This document shows positions 33,899 to 46,478 of a stretch of 64,000 bases of DNA, piece by piece. The position numbers were made by a program, and so were the translations under genes. The DNA is taken from NCBI GenBank assembly GCA_902578805.1, contig CACHEH010000002.1, positions 159,095 to 223,094 of the forward strand, in the 5' to 3' direction. Positions within the stretch are counted from its first letter, which is position 1; every line of letters starts with the position of its first letter. This DNA comes from an uncultured SAR116 cluster alpha proteobacterium. Its GTDB lineage: Bacteria; Pseudomonadota; Alphaproteobacteria; Puniceispirillales; Marisalimonadaceae. The notes under the pieces are model-generated. The model was not told the origin of the DNA, made no database searches, and saw nothing but the letters and a program-made list of their open reading frames with translations.

Positions 33899-34408
33899 GT
33901 GAATAGAAACGAGAAGACCGATTTAGTCAAAACCTTGCGACATACATTTGAAGATTCAGCTTCTATTGTGGTTGTTCATTGTGTGGGTCTAACTGTCGCA
34001 GAAAGCACAGATCTTCGAAATAAAATGCGTAATGATAATTGTTATTTTAAAGTCACTAAAAACAAAATTACACAATTGGCATTAAAAGACACAAAATATC
34101 AGCACATGGACAAAATGTTTAGTGGACCCACAGCTATTGGTTCGTCTAAAGATCCTGTAATGGCAGCAAAGGTTTTGGTGGATTTTGCTAAAGAAAATGA
34201 AAAGTTAGTTATAATTGGTGGAGGTTTAGAAGATAAACCGCTAACCAAACATGACGTGGAAGCTCTAGCTAAGCTTCCTAGTCTAAATGACCTTAGAGGT
34301 AAACTTGTTAGTCTTCTTCAAGCTCCGGCTTCAAAGATTACAAGATTAACAAAAGAACCATCGACTAAGGTACTAAGAACTATTTTACAAAAATCACAAC
34401 AACAATAA
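33899..34408 (+). CDS. rplJ: Ribosomal protein L10 (uL10), GTG start
   Basis: 169 residues. L10 anchors the L12 dimers of the stalk and, as the L10-L12 complex, represses its own mRNA. GTG at 33899 is chosen: GGAGG (33887-33891) is seven bases upstream, and the product starts [13 protein letters not shown], matching alphaproteobacterial L10 (M-R-AEK-x-V). An upstream in-frame TTG would run through the leader hairpin and is rejected. The rRNA-binding N-terminal domain and the C-terminal L12-binding helix (ending [11 protein letters not shown]) are present. rplL follows after 23 bases. Confidence 0.93.
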   Translation: MNRNEKTDLVKTLRHTFEDSASIVVVHCVGLTVAESTDLRNKMRNDNCYFKVTKNKITQLALKDTKYQHMDKMFSGPTAIGSSKDPVMAAKVLVDFAKENEKLVIIGGGLEDKPLTKHDVEALAKLPSLNDLRGKLVSLLQAPASKITRLTKEPSTKVLRTILQKSQQQ

Positions 34409-34431
34409 TATTAATCTTAGGAGAAAAAAAT

Positions 34432-34809
34432 ATGGCAGATTTACAAAAAATAGCAGATGATTTGAGCTCATTAACTGTATTAGAAGCGGCTGACTTGGCA
34501 AAAATATTAGAGGAAAAATGGGGGGTTTCAGCCGCTGCTCCTGTTGCAGTTGCAGCTGTCGCAGGTGGTGAAGAAGCATCTGCTTCTGCAGAGGCAAAAA
34601 CAGAATTTTCTGTTTCATTGACTGCAGTTGGTGATAAAAAAATCAATGTTATCAAAGAAGTTAGAGCTGTTACTGGTTTAGGACTTAAAGAAGCAAAAGA
34701 TTTAGTGGAAGCTGCGCCTTCACTAGTTAAAGAAGGTATCCCGGAAGCTGAAGCTAATGAAATTAAAGGCAAACTTGAAGAAGCAGGTGCTTCAGTCGAG
34801 ATTAAGTAA
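34432..34809 (+). CDS. rplL: Ribosomal protein L7/L12 (bL12)
   Basis: 125 residues, normal. N-terminal dimerisation helix hairpin (about 1-35), Ala/Gly/Val-rich flexible hinge ([13 protein letters not shown], about 41-53), and C-terminal factor-binding domain beginning [21 protein letters not shown] and including [15 protein letters not shown]. Recruits translational GTPases. AGGAGA lies nine bases before the ATG. A hairpin lies between it and rpoB. Confidence 0.97.
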   Translation: MADLQKIADDLSSLTVLEAADLAKILEEKWGVSAAAPVAVAAVAGGEEASASAEAKTEFSVSLTAVGDKKINVIKEVRAVTGLGLKEAKDLVEAAPSLVKEGIPEAEANEIKGKLEEAGASVEIK

Positions 34810-34835
34810 CATTTATTTTATACAAAATAATATAT

Positions 34836-34861
34836 ACAAGCTTAATTTATTTTAAGCTTGT
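34836..34861 (+). promoter_or_regulatory. Inverted repeat between rplL and rpoB (candidate attenuator)
   Basis: ACAAGCTTAA (34836-34845) and TTAAGCTTGT (34852-34861) form a perfect 10-bp stem with a six-base loop, followed by TTATTAAT, a weak U-rich tail. In E. coli the same gap holds a partial terminator that lowers rpoBC relative to rplJL; this hairpin could do likewise. No promoter for rpoB was seen in the gap. Confidence 0.55.
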
Positions 34862-34914
34862 TTATTAATACAGTTATGTAGTTGTAAATTTTTTTTGATT
34901 AAAAGGGATCATAA

Positions 34915-37900
34915 ATGTCAGTTCAGCAGAGTACTTTATTGAATAGAAGAAGAAAAAGAAGAACATTTGGTAGAATTAGTGAAGTTGCTAAAATGCCTAA
35001 TCTAATTGAGGTACAGAGAAATTCATACGAACAATTCTTACAAATGTATATTCCATCAGATGAAAGAATTGATGTGGGTTTACAAGCTGTGTTTAATTCT
35101 GTGTTTCCCATAAAAGACTTTGTGGGTAGATCCATGCTCGAATTTGTTTCTTACACTTTAGAAAATCCTAAATACGATGTTGATGAATGTCATCAGCGTG
35201 GGTTAACTTATGCCTCACCACTGAGACTAACTTTAAGGTTAATAGTATGGGATTTAGACTCAGACACGGGTGCGAAATCTATAAGGGATATGAAAGAACA
35301 AGATGTTTACATGGGTGATATGCCACTTATGACACCTAATGGTACTTTTGTAGTTAATGGTACTGAAAGAGTAATTGTTTCACAAATGCATAGATCGCCA
35401 GGTGTATTTTTTGACCATGATAAAGGGAAAACACATGCCTCAGGAAAATATCTTTTTGCAGCAAGAGTGATTCCTTACAGAGGCTCATGGTTAGATTTTG
35501 AGTTTGATCCTAAAGATATATTGAATGTTAGGATTGATAGAAAAAGGAAACTACCATGCACTACCTTTTTAATGGGTTTGTTGGATGATACATCAGAGAA
35601 ATATCTGAAGGAGTGTATAAAAAATAATTACGAACCTGATAGAGATAAGCTTATTGGTATGACGAGGGAAGACATATTAAACTATTTTTACGAATTTCAA
35701 ATGTTTAAATTTGACGAAAATAAATGGATAACAGACTTTTTGCCAAATAACTATAAAGGTCAAAGGCTTAATTTTGATCTAGTTGATGCAAAAAAAAATA
35801 AGGTTGTTGCTAAATCTGGTGATAAAATTACACAAATAAACATAAAAAAACTATTAGATAATGACCTTAAATCAATAGTAGTGCAGGAACAAGAGCTAAT
35901 TGGAAAATATTTAGCTGAAGACATTATCAATGAAAATACTGGTGAGATTTATGCTGAAGCTGGTGACGAAATTACAGAAGATTTTATTAAAATATTTAAG
36001 ATTAACAACTTAACTAATTTGAAAGTTTTATCTATAGATAATTCATCTGTTGGACCTTGGATAAGAAACACTTTAGCTTTAGATAAAAATACCACTAGAG
36101 AAGAGGCTTTGGTTGATATTTACAGAGTTATGCGTCCAGGTGAGCCTCCTGCACCTGAAACTGCCGAAATTCTCTTTAATAGCCTGTTTTTTGATGAAGA
36201 AAGATATGATTTATCCGCTGTTGGAAGAGTAAAAATGTCTGCTCGGTTGGATCTAGAGGTCGATGACTCTATCAGGGTTCTCAGAAAAATCGATATCCTA
36301 GCCATTGTTAAAGAACTCCTTTCTCTTAAAGATGGACATGGCGAGATTGATGATATTGATCATTTAGGAAATAGAAGAGTAAGATCTGTCGGAGAATTGC
36401 TTGAAAATCAATATCGTGTTGGTCTTTCAAGAATGGAAAGAGCAATTAAAGAAAGAATGAGTTCTGCTAATGAGATTGAAAATTTAATGCCTCAAGATCT
36501 TATAAACGCAAAACCAGCTGCTGCTTCACTCAGAGAATTTTTTGGTTCAAGTCAATTATCTCAATTTATGGATCAAACCAATCCGCTATCTGAAATTACA
36601 CATAAAAGAAGAGTTTCAGCACTTGGACCAGGTGGATTAACTCGTGAACGGGCAGGTTTTGAAGTAAGAGATGTACATCCAACTCATTATGGAAGGATAT
36701 GCCCTATTGAAACTCCTGAAGGACCAAATATCGGATTAATTAATTCATTGGCAACATTTGCTCAAATCAACCAATATGGATTTATAGAAACACCTTACAG
36801 AAAAGTTCAAGACGGTAATGTTACAAATGAAGTTGTTTATATTTCTGCAATTGAAGAAAGTAAATTTACGATCGCTCAAGCTAATGCTGAATTAGATAAT
36901 TCTAATAACTTTACTGGCGAATTATTACCAGTAAGAAAGGGTGGGGATATTGGACTAGCTAATCCAGGAGATATTAATCTTATGGATGTTTCTCCAAAAC
37001 AATTAGTTTCCGTAGCTTCAGCTCTGATCCCATTTTTAGAAAATGATGATGCGAATAGGGCTTTAATGGGTTCAAATATGATGAGGCAAGCTGTACCCTT
37101 AGTGAAATCAGAAAGTCCCCTTGTTGGAACCGGCATTGAGTCAACTGTTGCACAAGATTCAGGCGTTACATTAGTTGCTAGAAGGTCAGGTGTTGTTGAT
37201 CAAGTGGATGCAACTAGAATTGTAATTAGAGCCAACACTACAGATGAGTCTGATGTCAGTCCCGTTGACATATATTCGTTATTAAAGTTTCAAAGAAGTA
37301 ACCAAAATACTTGTATTAACCAAAGACCATTAGTTCAAGTTGGTGATTTAATAAATTATGGTGATATTATTGCTGACGGACCAGCTACTGAAGATGGTGA
37401 GTTAGCTCTTGGTAGAAACGTCCTTGTCGCATTTATGCCATGGAATGGATATAATTTTGAAGATTCAATTCTAATTTCTGAGAGAATAGTAAAAGATGAC
37501 GTATTTTCGTCAATTCACATTGAAGAATTCGAAGTGATGGCTAGAGATACTAAGTTAGGTCAAGAAGAAATAACTCGTGATATACCTAATATTGGTGAAG
37601 AAGCCCTTAGAAATTTAGATGAAGCTGGAATGATATACATTGGAGCAGAAGTTAGGCCTGGAGATATAATGGTTGGAAAAGTTACCCCCAAAGGCGAAAG
37701 TCCAATGACCCCCGAGGAAAAGTTGCTGAGAGCTATTTTTGGAGAAAAAGCTTCGGATGTTCGAGACACATCTTTAAAAGTACCGCCTGGTGTATCTGGA
37801 ACTGTTGTTGATGTAAGAGTTTTTTCAAGAAGAGGTATTGAAAAAGATGAAAGAGCAAGAGCAATTGAAAGAGCTGAAATTGAAAGATTTGCAAAAGACC

Positions 37901-39093
37901 GCGACGATGAAAAAGAAATACTAGAGAAAGGCTATTACGGTCGCTTAAAAGAATTAATTACTAATCAAAAGGTTAATAGTTCGTCAACAAAAATAATAAA
38001 AACTGGTGAGATTATATCTAATGATATGATAGATAATCTTTCACGATCAGAAATAAGATCCATTTCAGTAGACAATGAAAAAATTCAGAAACAAATTGAA
38101 AAGTTATCTAATCATTTCGAAGGTGTTATAAAAACCTTAGAGAACAGGTTTAATGATAGAGTAGATAAACTTCAAAGGGGAGATGAATTGCTTCCTGGTG
38201 TTATGAAGATGGTTAAAGTTTTTGTTGCTGTAAAAAGAAAATTACAGTCCGGTGATAAAATGGCTGGCAGACATGGAAATAAAGGTGTGATTTCTAAGAT
38301 TATTCCATCAGAGGATATGCCCTATTTGGATGATGGCACACCGGTTGATGTGGTTTTAAATCCATTGGGAGTTCCGTCTCGAATGAATGTTGGCCAAATA
38401 TTAGAAACTCATCTAGGGTGGGCCGCCGCAGGTCTAGGAAATAAAATTGGGAAGATGTTATTTGATGATAAAAACACAAATGATGGAAATATCAGAAAAT
38501 TTCTTTCACAAATTTACGGTGATAAACAATATAAATCTGATTTTTCTAAACTTGATAACCCTTCTATTCTTCAACAAGCTCAGAATCTTTCTAGAGGTGT
38601 CCCTATGGCAACCCCTGTTTTTGATGGAGCAAGTGAAACAGATGTTAGAGAAATTTTAAAATTAGCCGATTTAGACGAAACTGGGCAGGTCTGGTTAACT
38701 GATGGTAGAACTGGAGAGGTTTTTGATAGAAAAGTGACGGTAGGTTATATTTATATGTTAAAACTTCATCATTTAGTTGACGATAAAATTCATGCAAGAT
38801 CTATTGGGCCATATTCACTAGTTACTCAACAGCCTCTAGGTGGCAAAGCTCAATTCGGAGGTCAAAGGTTTGGTGAGATGGAAGTATGGGCTCTTGAAGC
38901 TTATGGAGCAGCGTATACTCTTCAAGAAATGCTTACAGTTAAATCTGATGACGTTTCAGGTAGGACTAAAGTTTATGAGTCTATTATTAGAGGAGATGAC
39001 GATTTTGAAGCTGGAATTCCAGAATCATTCAATGTTTTAATTAAAGAATTAAAGTCATTGGGCCTTAACGTTAACATGGATTTAGTAGATTAA
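34915..39093 (+). CDS. rpoB: RNA polymerase beta subunit
   Basis: 1392 residues, in the alphaproteobacterial range. Forms the catalytic core with beta-prime. The rifampicin pocket reads [22 protein letters not shown] with the usual Asp, His and Arg, so a rifampicin-sensitive type is predicted. [39 protein letters not shown] (active-site region), [13 protein letters not shown] (Lys/His pair near the NTP) and the C-terminal [19 protein letters not shown] are intact. A lineage region with an insertion-like charged segment (about 280-380) differs from E. coli. AAAGGGAT lies shortly before the ATG. Confidence 0.99.
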   Translation: MSVQQSTLLNRRRKRRTFGRISEVAKMPNLIEVQRNSYEQFLQMYIPSDERIDVGLQAVFNSVFPIKDFVGRSMLEFVSYTLENPKYDVDECHQRGLTYASPLRLTLRLIVWDLDSDTGAKSIRDMKEQDVYMGDMPLMTPNGTFVVNGTERVIVSQMHRSPGVFFDHDKGKTHASGKYLFAARVIPYRGSWLDFEFDPKDILNVRIDRKRKLPCTTFLMGLLDDTSEKYLKECIKNNYEPDRDKLIGMTREDILNYFYEFQMFKFDENKWITDFLPNNYKGQRLNFDLVDAKKNKVVAKSGDKITQINIKKLLDNDLKSIVVQEQELIGKYLAEDIINENTGEIYAEAGDEITEDFIKIFKINNLTNLKVLSIDNSSVGPWIRNTLALDKNTTREEALVDIYRVMRPGEPPAPETAEILFNSLFFDEERYDLSAVGRVKMSARLDLEVDDSIRVLRKIDILAIVKELLSLKDGHGEIDDIDHLGNRRVRSVGELLENQYRVGLSRMERAIKERMSSANEIENLMPQDLINAKPAAASLREFFGSSQLSQFMDQTNPLSEITHKRRVSALGPGGLTRERAGFEVRDVHPTHYGRICPIETPEGPNIGLINSLATFAQINQYGFIETPYRKVQDGNVTNEVVYISAIEESKFTIAQANAELDNSNNFTGELLPVRKGGDIGLANPGDINLMDVSPKQLVSVASALIPFLENDDANRALMGSNMMRQAVPLVKSESPLVGTGIESTVAQDSGVTLVARRSGVVDQVDATRIVIRANTTDESDVSPVDIYSLLKFQRSNQNTCINQRPLVQVGDLINYGDIIADGPATEDGELALGRNVLVAFMPWNGYNFEDSILISERIVKDDVFSSIHIEEFEVMARDTKLGQEEITRDIPNIGEEALRNLDEAGMIYIGAEVRPGDIMVGKVTPKGESPMTPEEKLLRAIFGEKASDVRDTSLKVPPGVSGTVVDVRVFSRRGIEKDERARAIERAEIERFAKDRDDEKEILEKGYYGRLKELITNQKVNSSSTKIIKTGEIISNDMIDNLSRSEIRSISVDNEKIQKQIEKLSNHFEGVIKTLENRFNDRVDKLQRGDELLPGVMKMVKVFVAVKRKLQSGDKMAGRHGNKGVISKIIPSEDMPYLDDGTPVDVVLNPLGVPSRMNVGQILETHLGWAAAGLGNKIGKMLFDDKNTNDGNIRKFLSQIYGDKQYKSDFSKLDNPSILQQAQNLSRGVPMATPVFDGASETDVREILKLADLDETGQVWLTDGRTGEVFDRKVTVGYIYMLKLHHLVDDKIHARSIGPYSLVTQQPLGGKAQFGGQRFGEMEVWALEAYGAAYTLQEMLTVKSDDVSGRTKVYESIIRGDDDFEAGIPESFNVLIKELKSLGLNVNMDLVD

Positions 39094-39126
39094 TAAAAAA
39101 CATTTCATAAAAGATTGGAAACACAA

Positions 39127-42100
39127 ATGAATGAACTTATAAACACATTTGGGCAAACAGGATCAACTCAAAGTTTTGACCACATAAGTATTTCTATTGC
39201 TTCACCTGATGCAATTAAAAGTTGGTCGTTTGGTGAGATTAGAAAACCTGAAACAATAAACTATAGAACTTTTAAACCTGAACGTGATGGACTTTTTTGT
39301 GCTAAAATTTTTGGTCCGGTTAGAGATTATGAATGTTTATGTGGTAAATATAAGAGAATGAAATACCGCGGCATTATTTGTGAAAAATGTGGCGTTGAAG
39401 TTACTCTTTCTAAAGTGCGAAGAGAAAGAATGGGACATATTGATTTAGCTGCTCCTGTTGCTCATATTTGGTTTCTTAAGTCATTACCATCAAGAATAGG
39501 ATTGCTTGTCGATATGACACTAAAAGATCTTGAAAGAGTTCTCTATTTTGAATATTTCATTGTAACAGAACCTGGTCTTACGTCTTTAAATAAAGGTCAA
39601 CTGCTTAGTGAAGAAGATTACGAAAACTCTCTTGATGAGTTTGGAGATGAGAGCTTTGAGGTGTCGATTGGTGCAGAAGCTATAAAGAAAATCTTAGTTG
39701 ATATGAATCTTGAAGAAGAAGTTGTAAAAGTTAGGGAAGATCTTGCTAAAACAGGATCAGAAATAAAAAGAAAAAAACTAGTAAAGAGGCTAAAACTTAT
39801 AGAATCATTTTTACAATCAGGAGCAAAACCTGAATGGATGATCCTGGACGTTATTCCTGTTATACCACCTGAACTTAGACCATTAGTCCCATTAGATGGT
39901 GGTAGATTTGCCACCTCAGATCTCAATGATTTGTATAGACGTGTTATAAATCGTAACAATCGCCTTAAAAGATTAATTGAACTAAGAGCTCCTGACATTA
40001 TTATACGTAATGAAAAAAGGATGTTACAAGAATCTGTTGACGCCTTGTTTGATAATGGTAGAAGAGGTCGAGTTATAACTGGAGTTAACAAAAGGCCTTT
40101 AAAATCTCTTTCAGACATGCTTAAAGGTAAGCAAGGAAGATTCAGACAAAATCTTTTGGGTAAAAGGGTTGACTATTCAGGAAGATCAGTGATTGTCGTT
40201 GGTCCTGATTTAAAGTTGCATCAATGCGGTCTTCCAAAAAAAATGGCTTTGGAGCTATTTAAGCCTTTCATATATTCTAAATTGGAGCTTTATGGTTTAG
40301 CAAGCACTGTTAAAGCTGCTAAAAGGATGGTCGAAAAAGAAAGACCAGAGGTTTGGGATATTTTGGAAGAGGTAATAAGAGAACATCCTGTTATGTTAAA
40401 TAGAGCTCCGACTTTACATAGATTAGGTATTCAAGCATTCGAACCAGTTTTAATAGAGGGTAAAGCAATTAATTTACATCCTCTTGTTTGTACTGCATTT
40501 AATGCTGATTTTGATGGTGATCAGATGGCAGTTCATGTTCCTCTTTCCCTTGAAGCCCAACTAGAGGCGAGAGTACTTATGATGTCTACTAATAATATAC
40601 TTTCACCTTCAAGTGGTAAGCCTATTATTGTTCCATCTCAAGATATAATTTTGGGATTATATTATTTGTCTATGATAAGCAACTCTCAAAAAGGTGAAGG
40701 TATGGTTTTTTCATCACCAACTGAAGTTTTAATGGCACTGGACAGTTCACAAGTACATTTACAAGCAAAAGTAAAAGTAAGAGTTGATATATTTGACAAC
40801 GAGGGAAATAAAACTACCAAATTAGTTGATACTACTCCAGGAAGGGCAAAATTATCAACATTACTACCTGCACACCACTCTGTTGATTACAATACAATAA
40901 ACAAATTGATGACAAAAAAAGAAGTTACGGATGTAATCGATTATGTTTATAGACATTGTGGCCAAAAAGATACCGTGATTTTTTGTGATAAATTAATGGC
41001 AATGGGTTTTAAGCATGCCTGTACTGCTGGTATATCCTTTGGTATATCTGATCTTGAAACACCTACAGCAAAAGTTGAATTAATGTCAAAAGCTGAAAAA
41101 CAGGTTAAAGACTTTGAACAACAGTATCAAGATGGTTTAATTACTCAAGGTGAAAAATATAATAAAGTTGTTGATGTTTGGTCTAAATGTTCTGACGATG
41201 TGGCTGCTGAAATGATGAAAAATATTTCAACTACTAAGACTGGAGAACCAGTTAATTCTGTTTGGATGATGGCACATTCCGGGGCCAGAGGTTCTGCAGC
41301 TCAAATAAAACAATTAGCTGGTATGCGAGGACTTATGGCAAAGCCCTCCGGAGAAATTATAGAAACCCCTATAAAATCATCATTCAAAGATGGTCTTAAT
41401 GTTCTTGAATATTTTAATTCCACACATGGAGCTAGAAAAGGTTTAGCTGACACAGCTTTAAAAACAGCAAATTCTGGTTATTTAACTCGAAGGTTGGTTG
41501 ATGTTGCGCAAGATTGTATAGTTACTGAAGAAGATTGCGGTACTGAGAATGGTTTTGTAATGAGGGCAGTAATTGAAGGTGGAGACATTATAGAACCTCT
41601 TGCTGAAAGGATCTTGGGTAGAACCACAGCAACAGAAATTGTAAATGCCAAAGATAATTCAATTATCATAAATAAAGGTACGATTATTTCAGAAGATGAT
41701 ATTGAAAAAATTGAATTAGCGGGCATTGATCAAGTTAAAGTAAGATCTGCACTTACATGTAATACACAACCAGGAATATGTGCCGCATGTTATGGAAGAG
41801 ATCTAGCAAGGGGTACGCCTGTAAATATTGGTGAAGCTGTGGGTGTAATAGCAGCTCAATCTATCGGTGAACCTGGCACACAACTTACTATGAGAACTTT
41901 TCATATTGGTGGTGCTGCTCAACGTGGTGCTGAACAGTCCAAAATTGAAGCACCTTTTGATGGTAAAATTCGTCTAGATAACACTTCCTTAGTAACGACT
42001 GATGAAGGTAGTGAGGTTGTTCTTTCAAGATCTTCAGAGATGATCATTTTGGACAACCAAGGAAGAGAAAAAGCACGATATCGACTGCAATATGGATCGA

Positions 42101-43293
42101 AATTATTACAAAAAGATGGAACTGAAGTTAAGGCAGGTGAAATATTAGCTGAATGGGACCCGTATACTATACCTATCATAACCGAAAAAGAAGGAACGGC
42201 CCACTACGTTGATCTTGTTGAAGGTGTTTCAATGAGAGAAATAATAGACGAAACTACAGGTATTGGTAGCAGAGTGGTTATGGATTGGAAGCAACAACCT
42301 GGAGGATCTAACCTTCGTCCACGCATAACTTTGAGAGATGAAAGTGGCGAAGTGATAAATTTACCAAACGGCTTAGAGGCCAGATATTTTATGTCTATGA
42401 ATGCTGTATTGAGTGTTGAAAACAAGAGTAAAGTTAAAGCTGGATCTGTTTTGGCCCGGATACCTCGTGAAAGTTCTAAGACAAGAGACATTACAGGAGG
42501 TCTACCTAGAGTTGCTGAACTTTTTGAAGCAAGGAAACCAAAAGATTTTGCAATTATCTCAGAAAGTGACGGTGTAGTTGAATTTGGAGCTGATTACAAA
42601 GCAAAAAGAAGGATTAGGGTAGTTCCACAAGATAGTGAAACAGATCCTGTTGAATACATGGTTCCAAAAGGTAAGCTTTTAGCCGTTCAAGAAGGTGACT
42701 TTATAAGAAAAGGAGATATGATAATTGATGGTAGCCCTGTTCCTCACGATATATTAAATATTCTTGGAATTGAGGCTTTAGCAGATTATTTAGTTAAGGA
42801 GGTACAGGATGTCTACAGACTGCAGGGTGTTAAAATCAACGATAAGCATATTGAAGTTATAGTAAGACAAATGCTACAAAAAATAGAGATAACTGATCAT
42901 GGTGATACAACTTTTTTAAACGGAGAACATGTAAACAGGTTAGAATTCAAACGTGCAAATGAACAAGCATTAAAAGATAATCTTGAACCTGCAAAAGGTG
43001 TGTCTGTTTTACTTGGTATAACAAAGGCTAGTTTACAAACAGAAAGTTTTATATCAGCGGCTTCTTTTCAAGAAACAACTAGGGTGTTAACTGAAGCAGC
43101 TGTATCTGGTAAATCTGATATGCTATCAGGCCTAAAAGAAAATGTGATAGTTGGTCGGTTGGTTCCTGCAGGCACAGGCTCTATTGTTAACAAATTGAGG
43201 ATGACTGCTCATCGGAGAGATAAAGATATATTAGAAAATATGAAAAATGAAGAAGATTTCTCTATTGATGAAAATGCAGATAAGGTTGAATGA
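39127..43293 (+). CDS. rpoC: RNA polymerase beta-prime subunit
   Basis: About 1388 residues. N-terminal zinc-binding Cys cluster ([23 protein letters not shown]), the catalytic triple aspartate [12 protein letters not shown], the bridge-helix region and trigger loop (ending in [11 protein letters not shown]), and a second Cys cluster ([16 protein letters not shown]). All essential motifs are intact. The ATG at 39127 is taken because TTGGAA upstream gives a Shine-Dalgarno; an in-frame TTG at 39115 is the alternative, adding four residues. 33 bases after rpoB. Followed by a 172-base gap carrying the str promoter. Confidence 0.98.
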   Translation: MNELINTFGQTGSTQSFDHISISIASPDAIKSWSFGEIRKPETINYRTFKPERDGLFCAKIFGPVRDYECLCGKYKRMKYRGIICEKCGVEVTLSKVRRERMGHIDLAAPVAHIWFLKSLPSRIGLLVDMTLKDLERVLYFEYFIVTEPGLTSLNKGQLLSEEDYENSLDEFGDESFEVSIGAEAIKKILVDMNLEEEVVKVREDLAKTGSEIKRKKLVKRLKLIESFLQSGAKPEWMILDVIPVIPPELRPLVPLDGGRFATSDLNDLYRRVINRNNRLKRLIELRAPDIIIRNEKRMLQESVDALFDNGRRGRVITGVNKRPLKSLSDMLKGKQGRFRQNLLGKRVDYSGRSVIVVGPDLKLHQCGLPKKMALELFKPFIYSKLELYGLASTVKAAKRMVEKERPEVWDILEEVIREHPVMLNRAPTLHRLGIQAFEPVLIEGKAINLHPLVCTAFNADFDGDQMAVHVPLSLEAQLEARVLMMSTNNILSPSSGKPIIVPSQDIILGLYYLSMISNSQKGEGMVFSSPTEVLMALDSSQVHLQAKVKVRVDIFDNEGNKTTKLVDTTPGRAKLSTLLPAHHSVDYNTINKLMTKKEVTDVIDYVYRHCGQKDTVIFCDKLMAMGFKHACTAGISFGISDLETPTAKVELMSKAEKQVKDFEQQYQDGLITQGEKYNKVVDVWSKCSDDVAAEMMKNISTTKTGEPVNSVWMMAHSGARGSAAQIKQLAGMRGLMAKPSGEIIETPIKSSFKDGLNVLEYFNSTHGARKGLADTALKTANSGYLTRRLVDVAQDCIVTEEDCGTENGFVMRAVIEGGDIIEPLAERILGRTTATEIVNAKDNSIIINKGTIISEDDIEKIELAGIDQVKVRSALTCNTQPGICAACYGRDLARGTPVNIGEAVGVIAAQSIGEPGTQLTMRTFHIGGAAQRGAEQSKIEAPFDGKIRLDNTSLVTTDEGSEVVLSRSSEMIILDNQGREKARYRLQYGSKLLQKDGTEVKAGEILAEWDPYTIPIITEKEGTAHYVDLVEGVSMREIIDETTGIGSRVVMDWKQQPGGSNLRPRITLRDESGEVINLPNGLEARYFMSMNAVLSVENKSKVKAGSVLARIPRESSKTRDITGGLPRVAELFEARKPKDFAIISESDGVVEFGADYKAKRRIRVVPQDSETDPVEYMVPKGKLLAVQEGDFIRKGDMIIDGSPVPHDILNILGIEALADYLVKEVQDVYRLQGVKINDKHIEVIVRQMLQKIEITDHGDTTFLNGEHVNRLEFKRANEQALKDNLEPAKGVSVLLGITKASLQTESFISAASFQETTRVLTEAAVSGKSDMLSGLKENVIVGRLVPAGTGSIVNKLRMTAHRRDKDILENMKNEEDFSIDENADKVE

Positions 43294-43332
43294 TTAAAAA
43301 CAAAATAATTTATTTATTTTATATTTTTATTC

Positions 43333-43361
43333 TTGACCATTTTGTTAGTTAGGAATACAAT
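43333..43361 (+). promoter_or_regulatory. sigma70 promoter for the str operon (rpsL-rpsG-fusA-tuf)
   Basis: TTGACC (43333-43338), exact 17-bp spacer, TACAAT (43356-43361), five of six matches each. Transcription would start near 43368, about 98 bases before the rpsL ATG. It separates rpoBC from the str-S10-spc run, which otherwise shows no terminator. Confidence 0.75.
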
Positions 43362-43404
43362 TCGCAAACTTGAGTTCTGGTTGTAATTTTAATTAGACGC
43401 TAGC

Positions 43405-43446
43405 TCATTAATCAGTTTACTTCTAATGAATTATAAATCTCATTAG
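43405..43446 (+). promoter_or_regulatory. Alternative hairpins in the rpsL leader
   Basis: TAATGA (43424-43429) can pair upstream with TCATTA (43405-43410) or, as CTAATGA (43423-43429), downstream with TCATTAG (43440-43446). The two folds are mutually exclusive, and the second ends 20 bases before the rpsL ATG. The region is AT-rich, so stems are weak. Regulatory role is speculative. Confidence 0.35.
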
Positions 43447-43465
43447 TTAAAAAAAGGAATAATAT

Positions 43466-43837
43466 ATGCCTACAATTAATCAGCTGATAAGGCATGGAAG
43501 AATTAGGCCAACTAATAAAACCAAAGTGCCTGCAATGCAGTCTTGTCCCCAAAAGCGTGGAGTTTGTACTCGCGTTTATACAACTACACCAAAAAAACCT
43601 AATTCTGCGCTTAGAAAAGTTGCTAGAGTAAGGCTAACTAATGGTTTTGAAGTCACTTCTTACATTCCTGGTGAAGGTCATAACCTGCAAGAGCATTCAG
43701 TTGTAATGATACGAGGTGGAAGGGTTAAAGATCTACCAGGTGTTAGATACCACGTTATCCGTGGAACCTTGGATACTCAAGGTGTTGCGGATAGACGTCA
43801 ACGACGGTCAAAATATGGCGCTAAACGACCTAAGTAA
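43466..43837 (+). CDS. rpsL: Ribosomal protein S12 (uS12)
   Basis: 123 residues, standard. Lies at the decoding centre and controls accuracy. The streptomycin-determining lysines are wild type: [12 protein letters not shown] and [28 protein letters not shown] is conserved. AAAAAAGGA precedes the ATG. First gene of the str operon; rpsG begins 11 bases after the stop, so the long rpsL-rpsG spacer that holds the S7 operator in E. coli is missing. Confidence 0.98.
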   Translation: MPTINQLIRHGRIRPTNKTKVPAMQSCPQKRGVCTRVYTTTPKKPNSALRKVARVRLTNGFEVTSYIPGEGHNLQEHSVVMIRGGRVKDLPGVRYHVIRGTLDTQGVADRRQRRSKYGAKRPK

Positions 43838-43848
43838 AGGATAATTTT

Positions 43849-44319
43849 ATGTCTAGAAGAAGAAAAGCTGAAAAAAGAGAAGTTATGCCTGATCCAAAAT
43901 TTAATGACAAGATTGTTTCAAAATTTACATCCTGTCTTATGTACGACGGTAAACGTTCTACTGCTGAAAAAATTGTTTACAATGCCTTTGATTTTATTGA
44001 AAAAAAAGTTGGATCTGAGCCTATAAAAGTATTTCATGAAGCGCTTGATAATGTTCAGCCACAGCTTGAGGTCAGGTCTAGGCGGGTTGGGGGAGCAACA
44101 TACCAAGTGCCAGTTGAAGTGCGATCTGATAGAGCTTTGGCCTTAGCAATTAGATGGCTTATAAACAGCAGTAGAAATAGATCAGAAAATTCAATGACAG
44201 AAAGACTTAGTGGTGAACTTATTGATGCATCTTCAAACAGAGGTGCTTCTGTAAAAAAGAAAGAAGACACACATAAAATGGCAGAAGCTAATAAAGCTTT
44301 TTCACACTATCGTTGGTAG
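43849..44319 (+). CDS. rpsG: Ribosomal protein S7 (uS7)
   Basis: 156 residues. Nucleates the 30S head by binding the 3' major domain of 16S rRNA. The N-terminal [17 protein letters not shown], the [15 protein letters not shown] loop and the [18 protein letters not shown]-terminus are as in other alphaproteobacteria. AAGGAT lies six to nine bases before the ATG. fusA begins 17 bases later. Confidence 0.98.
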   Translation: MSRRRKAEKREVMPDPKFNDKIVSKFTSCLMYDGKRSTAEKIVYNAFDFIEKKVGSEPIKVFHEALDNVQPQLEVRSRRVGGATYQVPVEVRSDRALALAIRWLINSSRNRSENSMTERLSGELIDASSNRGASVKKKEDTHKMAEANKAFSHYRW

Positions 44320-44336
44320 CACAAATAGGAAAAAAA

Positions 44337-46475
44337 ATGGCTCGTGGATACAATTTAAATAGATATAGAAATTTTGGCATAATTGCACACATTGATGCTG
44401 GTAAAACTACGACTTCAGAGAGAGTTCTCTTCTACACCGGTAGATCTCATAAAATTGGTGAGGTTCATGACGGTAATGCAACTATGGATTGGATGGAGCA
44501 AGAACAAGAACGTGGTATTACAATTACATCCGCTGCAACAACTTGTTTTTGGACTAGGACTGAAAATGGTAAAGATTTTGACAAATCTTACGGTTCATCG
44601 GAAAATGAAGCTAAATTTAGATTTAATATTATCGACACCCCTGGTCACGTAGACTTTACAATAGAAGTTGAGCGTTCTTTAGCAGTTTTAGACGGTGCTG
44701 TTGTTGTTCTTGACGCTAATGCCGGTATTGAACCTCAAACAGAAACAGTATGGAGACAAGCTGATAGATATAAAGTTCCTAGAATTGTATTTGTTAATAA
44801 AATGGATAAAATCGGTGCTGATTTTTTTAAATGTGTAAGTATGGTAAAAGACAGAACAGGTGCTACTCCATTACCTATAAACTTGCCTATAGGTTCTGAG
44901 AATGATTTTTCTGGATTAGTTGATTTAGTCTCCATGAAAGAATGGGTTTGGGACTCTGAAGACTTAGGTGCTTCCTGGACAATTCGTGAGATACGAGAAG
45001 AGTTGATTGAAAAAGCTAAAAAAATGAGAGCTGACCTTATAGAATTAGCTGTTGAGCAAGATGATGAATGGATGGAAAAGTATTTAGAAGGTGAAGAACC
45101 AGACGAAATCGCATTGAGAAATTTAATTAGAAAAGGTACATTGGCAATGGATTTTGTTCCAATATTATGTGGGTCAGCATTTAAAAACAAAGGTGTACAA
45201 ACAATGCTTAACTCCGTTATCGATTATCTTCCTGATCCTCTTGATGTTCCAGCCTATCTTGGTTTTCTTCCCGGAGACAAATCAGAAAATCGAAACATTG
45301 AAAGGAAAGCTAGTGATCAAGAGCCTTTCTCTGGTTTAGCCTTTAAAATAATGAATGATCCTTTTGTAGGTTCACTTACTTTTTTAAGAATATATTCTGG
45401 ATCTATTAAAAAAGGTGATTCTTTATTGAATTCAACCAAAGGTAAAAAAGAGCGTGTTGGAAGAATGATGATGATGCACTCCAATAACAGAGAAGAAATA
45501 GATGAGGCTTTTGCTGGTGACATTGTCGCTCTAGCCGGTATGAAAGAAACCACTACAGGTGATACGTTATGTGATCCTGTTAAACCTGTAGTTTTAGAAA
45601 CTATGTCTTTTCCAAATCCTGTTATAGAAATTGCTGTTGAACCAAAGTCTAAAAACGATCAAGAAAAGATGTCCACAGGCTTGGCAAGGCTTGCTGCCGA
45701 AGATCCTTCATTTCAGGTCTCAACCGATTTAGAATCTGGACAAACAATTATGAAAGGAATGGGTGAACTTCATTTAGACATTTTAATAGATAGGCTTAAA
45801 AGAGAATTCAAGGTTGAGGCTAACATAGGGGCACCACAAGTTGCTTACAGAGAGACAATAACAAAAGAGGTTGAGGTTGATTATACACACAAAAAACAAT
45901 CTGGTGGTTCAGGGCAATTCGCTAGAGTTAAAATGACTTTTTCACCTAACCCTGATCAAGATTTTGAATTTATTAATTCTATAAAAGGGGGAAATATACC
46001 AACAGAATATATACCAGGTGTTGAAAAAGGTCTTGTGCAAGCAAAAGAATCTGGAATTATTGCTGGTTTTCCAGCAATTGACTTTAAAGTTAATCTGCAT
46101 GATGGTGCATTCCACGATGTTGACTCATCTGTTATGGCTTTTGAAATCGCATCGAGAGCAGCTTTTAGAGAAGGTATGACAAAAGCCTCACCTGTTTTGC
46201 TTGAACCAATTATGAAAGTAGAATGCGTTACACCCGAGGAATATATGGGTGATATTATTGGTGATTTAAATAGTAGGAGAGGGCAAGTTAATGGAATGGA
46301 CGCTAGAGGTAATGCACAAGTTATTAATGCGATGGTACCATTAGCTAATATGTTTGGTTACGTAAACAATTTAAGATCCATGAGTCAAGGTAGGGCTCAG
46401 TATACAATGATTTTTGATCATTATGATCAAGTTCCACAAGCAGTTGCTGACGAAGTAAAAGCAAAGCTAGCATAG
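44337..46475 (+). CDS. fusA: Elongation factor G
   Basis: 712 residues. GTPase catalysing ribosomal translocation and, with RRF, recycling. G1 [16 protein letters not shown]2 [11 protein letters not shown]3 DTPGHVDF, G4 NKMD, domain IV ([26 protein letters not shown]) and domain V are complete. The ATG at 44337 gives the expected [15 protein letters not shown]; an in-frame GTG inside rpsG is rejected. Length of 712 exceeds E. coli (704) slightly through an insertion of about ten residues in the G domain around residues 75-86. tuf follows after 29 bases. Confidence 0.98.
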   Translation: MARGYNLNRYRNFGIIAHIDAGKTTTSERVLFYTGRSHKIGEVHDGNATMDWMEQEQERGITITSAATTCFWTRTENGKDFDKSYGSSENEAKFRFNIIDTPGHVDFTIEVERSLAVLDGAVVVLDANAGIEPQTETVWRQADRYKVPRIVFVNKMDKIGADFFKCVSMVKDRTGATPLPINLPIGSENDFSGLVDLVSMKEWVWDSEDLGASWTIREIREELIEKAKKMRADLIELAVEQDDEWMEKYLEGEEPDEIALRNLIRKGTLAMDFVPILCGSAFKNKGVQTMLNSVIDYLPDPLDVPAYLGFLPGDKSENRNIERKASDQEPFSGLAFKIMNDPFVGSLTFLRIYSGSIKKGDSLLNSTKGKKERVGRMMMMHSNNREEIDEAFAGDIVALAGMKETTTGDTLCDPVKPVVLETMSFPNPVIEIAVEPKSKNDQEKMSTGLARLAAEDPSFQVSTDLESGQTIMKGMGELHLDILIDRLKREFKVEANIGAPQVAYRETITKEVEVDYTHKKQSGGSGQFARVKMTFSPNPDQDFEFINSIKGGNIPTEYIPGVEKGLVQAKESGIIAGFPAIDFKVNLHDGAFHDVDSSVMAFEIASRAAFREGMTKASPVLLEPIMKVECVTPEEYMGDIIGDLNSRRGQVNGMDARGNAQVINAMVPLANMFGYVNNLRSMSQGRAQYTMIFDHYDQVPQAVADEVKAKLA

Positions 46476-46478
46476 ATA

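Noticed and set aside
34380..34772. Long minus-strand open frames opposite rplL
   Set aside because: rplL is complete with a Shine-Dalgarno; the antisense frames are side effects of the Ala/Gly codon pattern.
43294..43332. T-rich run after rpoC as an intrinsic terminator
   Set aside because: There is no stem before the T/A-rich stretch.
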